Positions 16,071 to 24,237 of a DNA stretch of 64,000 nt are shown piece by piece. Positions within the stretch are counted from its first letter, which is position 1. Each line of letters opens with the position of its first letter. The notes under the pieces are model-generated. The model was not told where the DNA came from and searched no databases. It saw nothing but the letters and a program-made list of their open reading frames with translations. Both the position numbers and the translations under genes were made by a program. Source of the DNA: an uncultured Prevotellaceae bacterium. Its GTDB lineage: Bacteria; Bacteroidota; Bacteroidia; Bacteroidales; Muribaculaceae. The stretch is taken from positions 1 to 64,000 of the forward strand of contig ONLH01000018.1 of the NCBI GenBank assembly GCA_900318645.1. The letters are read 5' to 3'.

Positions 16071-17891
16071 ATGAAGCGAATCATTAATATAGCAATCCTG
16101 CTCTTGACGGCCATTGTGGTCCAGGCGGCATCGTTTACCGTCGAGGCACCGCGCCAGGTCGTTGAGGGCAACAAGTTCAATGTCACATTTGTGCTCACTA
16201 ACGGTGAGGGCAGCAGTTTCACTCCGCCCGAGGTGAGCGGAGCCAAACTCATCTATGGCCCCAGTGTGTCACACAGTTACAGCTCGTCGTGGGTCAACGG
16301 CAAGTCAAGCAGCAGCTCCAGCGAGGAATATACCATGATTTATAAGGCGACCGGTACGGGCAAGTGCCACATCGGTGCCGCATCCATCGTAGTGGGTGGT
16401 AAGCGCTTTACGACCAAGGCGTTGACTATTGATGTGTTGCCCTCGGGTAGCAGTCATCCCAGTCAACAGCCGCAGCGCACCCCTGGAGCCCCCACACCTT
16501 ATAGCGATCCCATGACGCAGAGTGCCGATAAAGAGGTGAGCGGCAAGGACCTGTTTGTGCGCATCGAGATGAGCAAGCCGCGTGTCTATGAGCAACAGGC
16601 GGTGGTCTGCACCATCAAGTTGTACACCAAGTATCAGGTGTCCCAGTTCATGCCCACTATCCAGCCCTCGTTTGATGGCTTCCTTATTGAAGAAATCCCC
16701 ATGCAGCCTAGCCTCAACAAGGTGGAAACCTTCAACGGCCAGCAGTATATGGTGGCCATTCTCAAGAAATGTATCCTCTACCCGCAGCAGAGCGGCAACC
16801 TGACCATCACATCGGGTAACTATGACGTGAGTGTGGTGCAGTTTGACACGTTCAAGAGCATCTTCGGCACCCTCTCCAAACCTGTTGAGAAAGACCTCAA
16901 GGTCACCAGCAATAAGGCGACCATCCACATCTTGCCGTTGCCTGAGCCCAAACCGGCCTCGTTCACGGGTGCCGTGGGTAAGTTCAATGTCACGACAGAC
17001 CTCAAGCCTGCCACGGGCCTCAAGACCTACAGCGCCGCCACCTATCGCTACATCATCAGCGGTACTGGCAACATCAAGTACATCAAGGCGCCTGAGGTGA
17101 AATTCCCTGAACAGTTTGATGTCTATGACCCCAAGACCGACGTCCAGGTCAACGACGGAGCCGGCGACATGAGCGGCAAGGTGATTATGGATTATACCTT
17201 CATCCCGCAGTATGCCGGTGAGTTTGAGATTCCCGCGGGCGAGTTCTCCTATTTTGACCCCGAGACGGGCAAGTATGAGACGATTACCGTTCCCGCACGT
17301 CACCTCACTGTGGCCAAGGGCGAGGGCCAGCCCAGTAACCACTACCGCATGAAGAATATGGACATCCGTCCCATCAAGAGCGGTAACTTGAACCTCAAGA
17401 AGTCGCACGGCTATATCGTGGACAGCTGGACCTACTGGTTGTGGTTCCTGCTGCCGCTATTGGCACTGGTGGCACTGCTGATGTATTACCGCAAGCAGTT
17501 GAAGGAGCGTGCCGACGTGCGCCGCATGCGTTCCAAGCGCGCCAGCAAGGTGGCTCAGCGCCGCCTCAAGGCAGCCCGTGGCTTTGCCACGCGTGGTGAC
17601 CGCAGCGGTTTCTATGCCGAGATGCTCAATGCCCTGTGGGGCTACATGAGTGACAAGTTGTCGATTCCCGTGAGCGAGTTGAGCAAGGACAACATCAATG
17701 CCGAACTCGAGCAGTACGGCATCGATGACCAGCTCCGTCAGGAGTCCATCGCTCTCATCGACAAGTGCGAGTTCGCCCAGTATGCCCCCGAGTTGGCCTC
17801 GGGCGACATGAATGCCGTGCTCGACGAGGCTGCCGGCATCATCGACCGATTGGAAAGTGTTAAACGCAAGAAAACCATCGTAGAGTCATGA
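16071..17891 (+). CDS. batD: BatD, oxygen-tolerance membrane protein
   Basis: This 606-residue protein has a signal peptide (to about residue 22), a long periplasmic beta-sandwich region with the BatD opening SFTVEAPRQVVEGNKFNVTF and a repeated domain, a transmembrane helix near residues 453-473 (WFLLPLLALVALLMYYR), and a cytoplasmic helical tail of about 130 residues. BatD is thought to link the VWA/TPR complex to the periplasm. The stop overlaps the batE start by four bases (ATGA). Confidence 0.92.
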   Translation: MKRIINIAILLLTAIVVQAASFTVEAPRQVVEGNKFNVTFVLTNGEGSSFTPPEVSGAKLIYGPSVSHSYSSSWVNGKSSSSSSEEYTMIYKATGTGKCHIGAASIVVGGKRFTTKALTIDVLPSGSSHPSQQPQRTPGAPTPYSDPMTQSADKEVSGKDLFVRIEMSKPRVYEQQAVVCTIKLYTKYQVSQFMPTIQPSFDGFLIEEIPMQPSLNKVETFNGQQYMVAILKKCILYPQQSGNLTITSGNYDVSVVQFDTFKSIFGTLSKPVEKDLKVTSNKATIHILPLPEPKPASFTGAVGKFNVTTDLKPATGLKTYSAATYRYIISGTGNIKYIKAPEVKFPEQFDVYDPKTDVQVNDGAGDMSGKVIMDYTFIPQYAGEFEIPAGEFSYFDPETGKYETITVPARHLTVAKGEGQPSNHYRMKNMDIRPIKSGNLNLKKSHGYIVDSWTYWLWFLLPLLALVALLMYYRKQLKERADVRRMRSKRASKVAQRRLKAARGFATRGDRSGFYAEMLNALWGYMSDKLSIPVSELSKDNINAELEQYGIDDQLRQESIALIDKCEFAQYAPELASGDMNAVLDEAAGIIDRLESVKRKKTIVES

Positions 17892-18661
17892 AACAGTTCG
17901 TTATTACTATACTCTTAGTCGTGCTGGCTTTGCCCGTTTTGGCAGGCGATAACCCCTTCATCGGCCGTGCCAACCAGGCCTACAAGCAGGAACTCTATAA
18001 CGAGGCATTAAAACTCTATCTGCAGGAAGCCGAGCGAACGGGTGTCTCGTCGGACCTGTACTGCAACATCGGCGATACCTATTATCGTCTCAAGGACAAC
18101 GTGCACGCCGTGCTCTACTACGAGCGGGCGCTCTTGCTCGACCCGTCGAACAGCGACGCACGTTTCAACCTGGAGTTCGTGAGAAGCAAGATGCAGTTGC
18201 CCGACGATGCCGGCGACTCGTGGTTCAGCAACTGGGTTGACCAGACGGTGAGCCGTCTGTCGAGCAATGCATGGGCCATCATTGCCATCATCACCTTCCT
18301 GTTGTTCCTGGCATGCGTGGCGGCCTACCTCTTCCTGGATAATGTGCTCATGCGCAAGATCGGTTTCTTTGGCGGTGCGATAGTCTTGGTGATAAGTATC
18401 TTGGCCAATCTGGCGGCTTTTCATGTCCATGACAAGGCGACGGGTGGTAATGGTGCCATCATCATGCCTGAGAGCGCGACGTTGAGCACTGCACCCCGCG
18501 AGCCTCGCGACAAGGAGGAAGAAGCTTTCCAGTTGCAGCAGGGCACCCGCGTCGAAATTGTCGATTCCATTGCCGACAAGACTCATGGTAAGTGGCTGCA
18601 AGTTTCCACGGCTGGAGGTCACAAGGCGTGGATTAATGCCAAGGACGTTGAAGTTATTTAG
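17888..18661 (+). CDS. batE: BatE, TPR and SH3-domain protein
   Basis: This 257-residue protein has a signal peptide, TPR repeats at about residues 20-100 (AYKQELYNEALKLYLQEAE), two transmembrane helices at about 130-150 and 158-178, and a bacterial SH3 domain at the C-terminus (GTRVEIVDS...GKWLQV...KAWINAKDVEVI). This is the full BatE layout. It ends the Bat series and is followed after 41 bases by a PAP2 gene, which may be co-transcribed. Confidence 0.9.
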   Translation: MKQFVITILLVVLALPVLAGDNPFIGRANQAYKQELYNEALKLYLQEAERTGVSSDLYCNIGDTYYRLKDNVHAVLYYERALLLDPSNSDARFNLEFVRSKMQLPDDAGDSWFSNWVDQTVSRLSSNAWAIIAIITFLLFLACVAAYLFLDNVLMRKIGFFGGAIVLVISILANLAAFHVHDKATGGNGAIIMPESATLSTAPREPRDKEEEAFQLQQGTRVEIVDSIADKTHGKWLQVSTAGGHKAWINAKDVEVI

Positions 18662-18702
18662 GCTTTAGGTTTTAGGGTGGGGAATTAAATAGAAGAGAGA
18701 CA

Positions 18703-19365
18703 ATGCTGGATTATCTGAATGACATAGATACTGACGCCTTGCTGGCGGTGAATGGTCTGCACGATGCGTTCCAGGATGTGATGTGGTGGATGGTGTCCGC
18801 CAAGTGGTCATCCTTGCTCCTTGTGCTTGCCTTGATATGGGTGCTGCTTCATCAAAACCGACGTCATGCCGTGCTTGTGCTTATCATGTTGGTGTTGGCA
18901 GTAACTCTTGCCGATCTACTCTCGTCGGGCCTCATCAAGCATCTCGTGGAGCGCCTGCGTCCCACCCATGATCCATCGCTTGGTAACGCGGTTCATGTCG
19001 TCAACGGTTACCGTGGCGGCATGTACGGCTTTGTCTCAAGCCATGCTGCCAACTTCTTTGCTGTTGCCACTTTCTTGTCATTGCTGGTGCGGCATCGGTT
19101 AGTCACCTGTTCATTATTGGCCTGGGCGGTGCTGCAATGCTACAGCCGTGTCTATCTAGGAGTGCATTACCCTGGTGACATCCTCGGGGGTATCGTCGTG
19201 GGCGTGCTGGTCGGCTTTGTTGTGAGCTGCCTCATGCGTTGGATTCAACGCCGATGGCGTTTTCCTGACGGCCATTATACCGGTACCGATGCCACTGTCA
19301 TGGCTTCCTCTCTGGCTGTCACGGTTGTCGGTCTCCTCACCGCAGCTCTCATCCAAACTATCTGA
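18703..19365 (+). CDS. PAP2-family membrane phosphatase
   Basis: This 220-residue polytopic protein carries the three PAP2 motifs: KHLVERLRP (motif 1), SSHAANFF (motif 2) and SRVYLGVHYPGDILGG (motif 3 with its catalytic His). Such enzymes dephosphorylate lipid phosphates such as undecaprenyl pyrophosphate or lipid A. It follows batE without a clear promoter of its own. Which lipid it uses cannot be told from sequence. Confidence 0.88.
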   Translation: MLDYLNDIDTDALLAVNGLHDAFQDVMWWMVSAKWSSLLLVLALIWVLLHQNRRHAVLVLIMLVLAVTLADLLSSGLIKHLVERLRPTHDPSLGNAVHVVNGYRGGMYGFVSSHAANFFAVATFLSLLVRHRLVTCSLLAWAVLQCYSRVYLGVHYPGDILGGIVVGVLVGFVVSCLMRWIQRRWRFPDGHYTGTDATVMASSLAVTVVGLLTAALIQTI

Positions 19366-19403
19366 TTTTTATTGTCTTATTCCATCGTTGAACGTTGGGT
19401 TGG

Positions 19404-19435
19404 AAATAAAAAAATCCCCGACTCACGCCGTGGAT
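19404..19435 (-). terminator. Rho-independent terminator of the candidate small RNA
   Basis: ATCC-A-CGGC-GTGA-GTCG-G-GGAT reads as a stem of 8 pairs with one mismatch and a GTGA loop, followed on the minus strand by a seven-base T-run. The PAP2 gene is on the plus strand, so this terminator needs its own minus-strand transcript. Confidence 0.7.
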
Positions 19436-19558
19436 CATTTTTTGAAAAAATCTAATTAACCTCTAATACCATTAACATAAACCTTAAAACTAAATCTTAA
19501 CCTTTTAAGCAGAAAACCTCATGCCTCACGGCAACGATTTTTGCCCTTGATGAAAAAT
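19404..19558 (-). ncRNA. Candidate small RNA of about 155 nt, unknown family
   Basis: On the minus strand a TACCTTTG box (19572-19565) would start a transcript near 19558. It runs through a hairpin with UGCC-GUGA-GGCA as its tip and outer AAAAUC/GGUUUU pairs, then a CUUAA-AAGG-UUAAG hairpin, and ends in a clear rho-independent terminator at 19414-19435 followed by seven U. There is no open reading frame of note. 6S-like or other Bacteroidetes structured RNA families are the first candidates, but I cannot assign one. Confidence 0.5.
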
Positions 19559-19564
19559 CGAGTG

Positions 19565-19572
19565 CAAAGGTA
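19565..19572 (-). promoter_or_regulatory. -7 box TACCTTTG of the candidate small RNA
   Basis: TACCTTTG on the minus strand fits TAnnTTTG. A good -33 TTTG at 19-21 bases is missing. It faces away from the GH125 gene. Confidence 0.45.
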
Positions 19573-19807
19573 ATGCCAAATATGTTATTAAACATAATTT
19601 TTGGACAAGAAAATGTATTTCGTTAACATTATTTAATATTTGAAGACGTTTTTTTGTACTCATTCGGTGAAAAACCTGAAAAAACTCACGCCAAGTCGCC
19701 GTGTTTTTACAAAGAAAGAACAGGTGACTTTATGTGGCTGACTCATCAAGTCTATAGTTGGTTGATGCTTGTGCAATTTTCCCTTCGTTGACTTTTTTGT
19801 CATGTAA

Positions 19808-19839
19808 TTGGTTGTTATGGAGAAGAATTGTTATCTTTG
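19808..19839 (+). promoter_or_regulatory. Promoter of the GH125 gene (TTG-N21-TATCTTTG)
   Basis: TATCTTTG (19832-19839) with TTG 21 bases upstream places transcription start near 19846, 20 bases before the ATG at 19866. This argues against the longer open frame that begins at 19758. Confidence 0.65.
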
Positions 19840-19865
19840 CAGTAGAAACTAATTATCAAGAACTT

Positions 19866-21326
19866 ATGAAACTGAGACATTTGTTATTGTTGATGGTGGC
19901 GATGGCGGCAGTATTGCCAGCCACGGCCGACGTGCATGAGCGCTACACCACGATGGTGAGTGACGCGACAACGACCTACGTAACCAAGCGTCCGCCTGCC
20001 GAGGAGCGCCTGTTTACCAGCAAAATCATTGAGAAACGTATTCAGGAGGTGCTCAAGCAGATCAAGGGCAACCCGCGGCTGGCGTGGATGTTTGAAAACT
20101 GTTTTCCTAACACCCTCGACAGCACGGTGCATTACCGCATCGGTAATGACGGCGAGGATGACACCTTTGTCTATACGGGCGACATCCACGCGATGTGGCT
20201 GCGCGACAGCGGTGCCCAGGTGTGGCCCTATGTCAAGTATGCCAACAAGGACGAGAAACTGCGCCACATGCTGCGTGGTGTGATCCTGCGCCAGCTGAAG
20301 TGCATCATTCTGGATCCTTATGCCAACGCCTTCAACGACGGCCCCACGGGTTCGCAGTGGGAGAGCGACCTGACCGATATGAAGCCCGAGTTGCATGAGC
20401 GCAAATATGAGATTGACTCGTTGTGCTACCCGATCCGCCTCGCCTATGAATACTGGCTTGTGACAGGCGATGACAGCATCTTTGGCGACCTGTGGCAACA
20501 GGCGATTCAGGCCGTGCTGCGCACCTTCAAGGAGCAGCAACGCAAGAATGGCGATAAGGGCCCCTACAAGTTCATGCGCCGCGATATTGACGCTAAGTCT
20601 TCCCTGACTTGGTACGGCTGGGGGCCTCCCGTCAATCCTGTGGGACTGATCGTGTCGTGTTTCCGTCCTAGCGACGATGCCACAGTGTTACCCTTCTTGG
20701 TTCCCAGCAACTTTATGGCAGTGAACTCCTTGCGAAAAGCTGCAGAGATTCTCCAGAAGGTTAACCAGGATTATCTGTTGGCTGAGCAGTGCCGCAGTCT
20801 GGCCCAGGAGGTAGAGGATGCCCTGCACAAGTATGCCATCGTGGAACATCCCAAGTATGGTAAGATTTACGCCTATGAGGTAGATGGTTGGGGTGGCCGC
20901 GTGCTGGCCGACGATGCCAATGTGCCCAGCCTGCTGGCGATGGGCTATCTGGGCGATGTGCCGATGGATGACCCCATCTACCGCAACACGCGCCGCTTCG
21001 TCTGGAGCGAGGACAATCCCTGCTTCTTCAAGGGCAAAGCGTGTGAAGGCATCGGTGGCGCCCACACGGCCTATAACCTGATTTGGCCCATGAGCATCAT
21101 GATGAAGGCCTTCACCGCCGACAATGACGAGGAAATCGCCTGGTGCATGCGTCAGCTGCTCACGACCGATGCCGGCACAGGTTTCATGCATGAGTCGTTC
21201 AATAAGGACAATCCCGAGAAATATACTCGCGCCTGGTTCGCTTGGCAGAATACCCTCTTCGGTGAGTTGGTTATCCACTTGGTCGATAACGGCAAGACCG
21301 ACCTGCTCGTCCACTGCCTGGATTGA
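19866..21326 (+). CDS. GH125 exo-alpha-1,6-mannosidase, secreted
   Basis: This 486-residue protein matches the metal-independent glycoside hydrolase family 125, which removes alpha-1,6-linked mannose. Signature segments are YTGDIHAMWLRDSGAQVWPYV, GPTGSQWESDLTDMKPE, YEIDSLCYPIRLAYEYW, and FKGKACEGIGGAHTAYNLIWPMSIMMKA near the C-terminus. A signal peptide covers residues 1-20 (MKLRHLLLLMVAMAAVLPAT). The start at 19866 follows the promoter. It probably helps remove mannose from host or yeast N-glycans, in line with the sialidase and beta-galactosidase in the window, but it is a single gene without SusC/D partners. Confidence 0.9.
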   Translation: MKLRHLLLLMVAMAAVLPATADVHERYTTMVSDATTTYVTKRPPAEERLFTSKIIEKRIQEVLKQIKGNPRLAWMFENCFPNTLDSTVHYRIGNDGEDDTFVYTGDIHAMWLRDSGAQVWPYVKYANKDEKLRHMLRGVILRQLKCIILDPYANAFNDGPTGSQWESDLTDMKPELHERKYEIDSLCYPIRLAYEYWLVTGDDSIFGDLWQQAIQAVLRTFKEQQRKNGDKGPYKFMRRDIDAKSSLTWYGWGPPVNPVGLIVSCFRPSDDATVLPFLVPSNFMAVNSLRKAAEILQKVNQDYLLAEQCRSLAQEVEDALHKYAIVEHPKYGKIYAYEVDGWGGRVLADDANVPSLLAMGYLGDVPMDDPIYRNTRRFVWSEDNPCFFKGKACEGIGGAHTAYNLIWPMSIMMKAFTADNDEEIAWCMRQLLTTDAGTGFMHESFNKDNPEKYTRAWFAWQNTLFGELVIHLVDNGKTDLLVHCLD

Positions 21327-21337
21327 TCTCGCTTCTA

Positions 21338-21380
21338 TAGCAATTATAGTATCTATAGCATCTATAGTGGCTATAGTTTC
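21338..21380. repeat. CTATAG micro-repeat tract
   Basis: Six to seven CTATAG or near-CTATAG words at roughly 9-12 base intervals lie just after the GH125 stop codon. It is another dialect of the TAG-rich spacers. Confidence 0.65.
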
Positions 21381-21399
21381 AACTATTCAAAAAAAACTT

Positions 21400-21439
21400 T
21401 TACAATCCCTATCAAATATTAAAATGATAGGGATTGTAA
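21400..21439. terminator. 15-bp perfect hairpin after the GH125 gene
   Basis: TTACAATCCCTATCA and TGATAGGGATTGTAA are exact inverted arms around a 10-base AT loop. The A-run before it would give a U-run on the minus strand; on the plus strand the T-run is weak. It may be a terminator or a processing site. Confidence 0.55.
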
Positions 21440-21460
21440 TTCTATAATAGCCAAAAACAT

Positions 21461-21468
21461 TACCTTTG
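21461..21468 (+). promoter_or_regulatory. -7 box TACCTTTG of the DUF4954 gene
   Basis: TACCTTTG lies 32 bases before the ATG at 21501. No -33 box is clear. Confidence 0.55.
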
Positions 21469-21500
21469 TCCCCACATTTAATCATCACTTATCAATAATC

Positions 21501-23357
21501 ATGAAAGAATACCTCCAATTGACAGACCAACAAATCCAATCCTTGAAGAAGAATGACTGTTGGGCACAAGACTGGAATGAGATAAAAGTAACGGCCGATT
21601 TTGACGCGAGCCGTTGCCATCGTGTACAATTTTACGGATGGGCTCGATTGGGAAACGGTTGTGGAACCGTGGAGATTACCGAGGGCTTTGTGAAGAACTG
21701 CGGCATCTATAATGCCACCTTACGCAATGTGACCATCGGTGATAACTGTCTGATCGAGAATATCGGCAACTACTTGAATAATGTGGCCATCGGTGATGGT
21801 TGCTATATCTCCAACGTGAGCACCATCGACACCGTGGGAAAACCCGACTATGGCCAGGGGCACACGATTGCTGTGCTCAACGAGGTGGGTGACGGCAACC
21901 TGTTGCTGTTGAACGAACTCAATAGCCAGCTGGCGGCCCTCATGGTCAAGCATGGCGATAACAAGCCCATGATGGAAGCCATCAAGCGGATGGTAGCCGA
22001 GTCGGTCGAGAAGTCACGTCCGGCGTGCAGTACCATCGGCAACCATGTGAAGGTAGTCAACTCTGGTGTCATCATCAACACCATCATCGATGACGGCAGC
22101 CAGTTGTGCGGTGTTTCACGCATGTCCAATTGCACCATCAGCAGCACGCTGGAGAATCCCATTATCATCCGCACAGGCGTCATCTGCGAGAATACCATCA
22201 TCAGTGGCGGCTCTCGCTTGAACGGTAGTGTCAAACTGACGGATTGCTTTGTGGGTGAGTTTTGCCAGCTCGAGAATGGATTCACGGCAGCAAGCAGTGT
22301 CTTCTTTGCCAACAGTTATATGTCTAACGGTGAGGCGTGTGCAGCCTTCTGCGGCCCCTTCACGGTAAGTCATCACAAGAGTTCACTGCTCATCGGCGCG
22401 ATGTTCTCGTTCTATAATGCGGGTTCAGCGACCAACTTCAGCAACCATGCCTACAAGATGGGCCCCATGCATTATGGAACCCTGGAGCGCGGCTGTAAGA
22501 CTGCCAGTGGCGCCTACCTGCTGTTGCCAGCCAACGTGGGTGCGTTCAGCGTGCTGTTTGGCAAGCTGATGTATCATCCCGACACGAGCGATCTGCCCTT
22601 CTCTTACCTTATCGCCTACAGCGACACGATGTACCTCAAACCGGGTCGCAATTTCGCCACCGTGGGACTGTACCGTGACATCCGCAAGTGGCCCAAACGT
22701 GACAAGCGTCCGCAGGGAGTACGCAAGAGCGTGGTCAACTTTGACTGGCTTAGCCCGTTTACCATCAGTGAAGTACTGCGCGGCAAGAAGATTCTGGAGA
22801 ACCTGCTCGCAGCCAGTGGTGATAACGTGAGCACCTATAACTATCATGAGTATGTCATCAAGGCTCCGTTCCTGCACATGGGCATCAAGTATTATGACAT
22901 GGCCCTGCGCATCTATATGGGTGCTGTGCTCAAACGCCACAAACCCATTCCTCCCGTTTCCACCGAGGGCGAGGGCAACTGGATTGACCTGGCTGGCCTG
23001 CTCATGCCGCAGACTGCCGAAGAGCAGATTATCGACGACATTGTCAATGGTCGCCTTGATTCCATTGAGGCCGTGAATGCCCGATTTAAGGCTATTGATG
23101 CCAATTATAACGAATTGCGTTGGGCTTGGAGCTATCGCATTATCCTTGATTACTACGGCATTGACTCACTGACCGAAGAGGCTGTAGAGCGCATCCACCA
23201 GGACTACGTGACTGCACGACGTGAGTGGATTGCCCTCATCCGTAAGGATGCCGAGAACGAGTACACCCTGGGTGATGTAGATCGCGAGGTCCTTGAAGAT
23301 TTTGTCACCATGCTTGACCGCGAAGTAGACTTTGAAAACCAGAAACTATATATGTAA
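21501..23357 (+). CDS. DUF4954 family protein (left-handed beta-helix fold)
   Basis: This 618-residue cytoplasmic protein matches the Bacteroidetes DUF4954 family. Residues about 60-300 have the hexapeptide pattern of a left-handed beta helix (IGDNCLIENIGNYLNNVAIGDGCYI, TIIDDGSQLCGVS, VICENTIISGGSRLNG), as in sugar-nucleotide pyrophosphorylases and acyltransferases. The C-terminal half is mostly helical. There is no visible nucleotidyltransferase domain, so a sugar-nucleotide role is only an inference. It is monocistronic by its own -7 box and by the repeat tract that follows. Confidence 0.85.
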   Translation: MKEYLQLTDQQIQSLKKNDCWAQDWNEIKVTADFDASRCHRVQFYGWARLGNGCGTVEITEGFVKNCGIYNATLRNVTIGDNCLIENIGNYLNNVAIGDGCYISNVSTIDTVGKPDYGQGHTIAVLNEVGDGNLLLLNELNSQLAALMVKHGDNKPMMEAIKRMVAESVEKSRPACSTIGNHVKVVNSGVIINTIIDDGSQLCGVSRMSNCTISSTLENPIIIRTGVICENTIISGGSRLNGSVKLTDCFVGEFCQLENGFTAASSVFFANSYMSNGEACAAFCGPFTVSHHKSSLLIGAMFSFYNAGSATNFSNHAYKMGPMHYGTLERGCKTASGAYLLLPANVGAFSVLFGKLMYHPDTSDLPFSYLIAYSDTMYLKPGRNFATVGLYRDIRKWPKRDKRPQGVRKSVVNFDWLSPFTISEVLRGKKILENLLAASGDNVSTYNYHEYVIKAPFLHMGIKYYDMALRIYMGAVLKRHKPIPPVSTEGEGNWIDLAGLLMPQTAEEQIIDDIVNGRLDSIEAVNARFKAIDANYNELRWAWSYRIILDYYGIDSLTEEAVERIHQDYVTARREWIALIRKDAENEYTLGDVDREVLEDFVTMLDREVDFENQKLYM

Positions 23358-23404
23358 TGTTTAAAGTTTAATGTTTAAAGTTTAATGTTTAAAGTTTAAA
23401 GTTT
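23358..23404. repeat. TTTAAAGTTTAATG micro-repeat tract
   Basis: About three and a half units of GTTTAAAGTTTAAT lie between the DUF4954 and four-helix-bundle genes. A shorter inverted piece (AACATTAAACTTTAAAC) lies just after the latter, at 23770-23790, so that gene is bracketed by the tract in inverted orientation. Confidence 0.75.
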
Positions 23405-23405
23405 A

Positions 23406-23777
23406 ATGGGAATGGAAGTTTTTCAGTTTGAGAGTCTTACGGCATGGATAAAGGCTAAAGAATTAACACTTTCAGTCTATCGACTTGTCGCAAAGTTCCC
23501 CCAACATGAACAGTTTGCCCTCAGCAGTCAGATTAGAAGGGCGGCCATATCTATACCATCAAACATTGCCGAGGGAAGCGGTAGAATATCAATGAAAGAA
23601 AAAGCCCATTTTGTTGAAATAGCTTTTGGTTCCTTGACAGAGACTTATTGCCAATTGCTATTAGCAGTGGATTTAGGCTATATTGCTACCGCCGAATTAG
23701 AGGCTATCAAATCTCAATTCAGTGACACCTCTCGTCTGATGAGTGGCCTGCGCAACAGCTATACCTCTAAACATTAA
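23406..23777 (+). CDS. Four-helix-bundle protein (S23/IVP family)
   Basis: This 123-residue protein has the family signature of 23S rRNA intervening-sequence-type proteins: AKELTLSVYRLVAKFP, SQIRRAAISIPSNIAEGSGR and FLEIAFGSL-like segments. They form four-helix bundles that are thought to pentamerise and bind nucleic acid; their role outside rRNA insertions is unknown. Here the gene is not within rRNA. An ATG at 23406 and another at 23412 are both possible starts. It is flanked on both sides by TTTAAAGTTTAAT tracts, in keeping with the frequent mobility of this family. Confidence 0.88.
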   Translation: MGMEVFQFESLTAWIKAKELTLSVYRLVAKFPQHEQFALSSQIRRAAISIPSNIAEGSGRISMKEKAHFVEIAFGSLTETYCQLLLAVDLGYIATAELEAIKSQFSDTSRLMSGLRNSYTSKH

Positions 23778-23797
23778 ACTTTAAACATTAACCTAAT

Positions 23798-23820
23798 ATT
23801 TTTACCCAAGGGGTAAAAAT
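23798..23820. terminator. 10-bp hairpin between the four-helix gene and the tRNA
   Basis: ATTTTTACCC pairs exactly with GGGTAAAAAT over a 3-base loop. It can end the four-helix gene transcript and, read on the minus strand, back up the tRNA terminator. Confidence 0.6.
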
Positions 23821-23855
23821 CAAAAGGAGCGCCACTCGATGTGACGCTCCTTTTG
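23821..23855 (-). terminator. Terminator of the tRNA-Met gene
   Basis: CAAAAGGAGCG pairs with CGCTCCTTTTG, with an inner CAC/GTG extension. It begins at the encoded CCA end of the tRNA on the minus strand and could work in both directions. Confidence 0.75.
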
Positions 23856-23930
23856 GTAGCGGGACTGAGAATTGAACTCAGGACCTCCGGGTTATGAATC
23901 CGACGCTCTAACCGACTGAGCTATCCCGCC
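23854..23930 (-). tRNA. tRNA-Met (anticodon CAT), CCA encoded
   Basis: The minus strand folds as a complete cloverleaf: acceptor GGCGGGA/TCCCGCT (G1 faces U72), D arm GCTC...GAGC, anticodon loop TTCATAA with CAT, T arm CTGAG-TTCAATT-CTCAG, discriminator A and an encoded CCA. The anticodon stem has an A-C mismatch at its loop end (positions 31 and 39). It resembles elongator Met tRNAs of Bacteroidales; a tRNA-Ile with a modified CAT anticodon is the alternative. A textbook promoter lies immediately upstream. Confidence 0.93.
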
Positions 23931-23948
23931 ATTTCTTAAAAGCGACTG

Positions 23949-23980
23949 CAAAGGTATAACCAATTTCCCAACCAGCCAAA
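23949..23980 (-). promoter_or_regulatory. Promoter of tRNA-Met (TTTG-N20-TACCTTTG)
   Basis: On the minus strand TTTG (23980-23977), a 20-base spacer and TACCTTTG (23956-23949) give a start about 12 bases before the mature tRNA. Confidence 0.85.
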
Positions 23981-24095
23981 TTTTTTCTCAAAAAATTTGC
24001 ATAACGTGATTAAAACAGGTTGAGAAAGGGTGCAATTCCAGCTCCCCGCACAATGGTGCAAGTGCCTAAATGATATATAGTTTTGGGTTGAAAAC

Positions 24096-24126
24096 TTGTG
24101 GGAATGAAATATTACATCTATTTTTG
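24096..24126 (+). promoter_or_regulatory. Promoter of the sialidase gene (TTG-N20-TATTTTTG)
   Basis: TTG at 24096-24098, a 20-base spacer and TATTTTTG at 24119-24126 give a transcript start near 24133 and a leader of about 105 bases. Confidence 0.7.
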
Positions 24127-24237
24127 TAGGGAATGGCAAACAAATTTCCACAACGGCCGGTTTGTGAGTACATCCGTAAGCATTGAACAAGTCGTTGTGC
24201 ATCATATAGGAGTAATGATTCAGATGATTTGAGTATT

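Larger units (their letters stand above)
19366..19865. other. 500-bp intergenic region with a candidate small RNA
   Basis: No protein gene is supported here. The left half carries a minus-strand promoter box, hairpins and a terminator (see ncRNA entry). The right half (about 19575-19800) is AT-rich with no feature I can name, and then the promoter of the GH125 gene. Confidence 0.6.
23931..24237. other. Intergenic region between tRNA-Met and the sialidase gene
   Basis: This region has no gene. It holds the divergent promoters of the tRNA (minus) and the sialidase (plus, 24096-24126). The remaining 105 bases form an unusually long untranslated leader for the sialidase, with a CAAAC...GTTTG hairpin around a CGGCCG core near 24138-24165. 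Confidence 0.6.

Noticed and set aside
23358-23404. Tandem TTTAAAGTTTAAT units as a possible CRISPR or attachment site
   Set aside because: Units are too short and contiguous without spacers, and there are no cas or integrase genes nearby.
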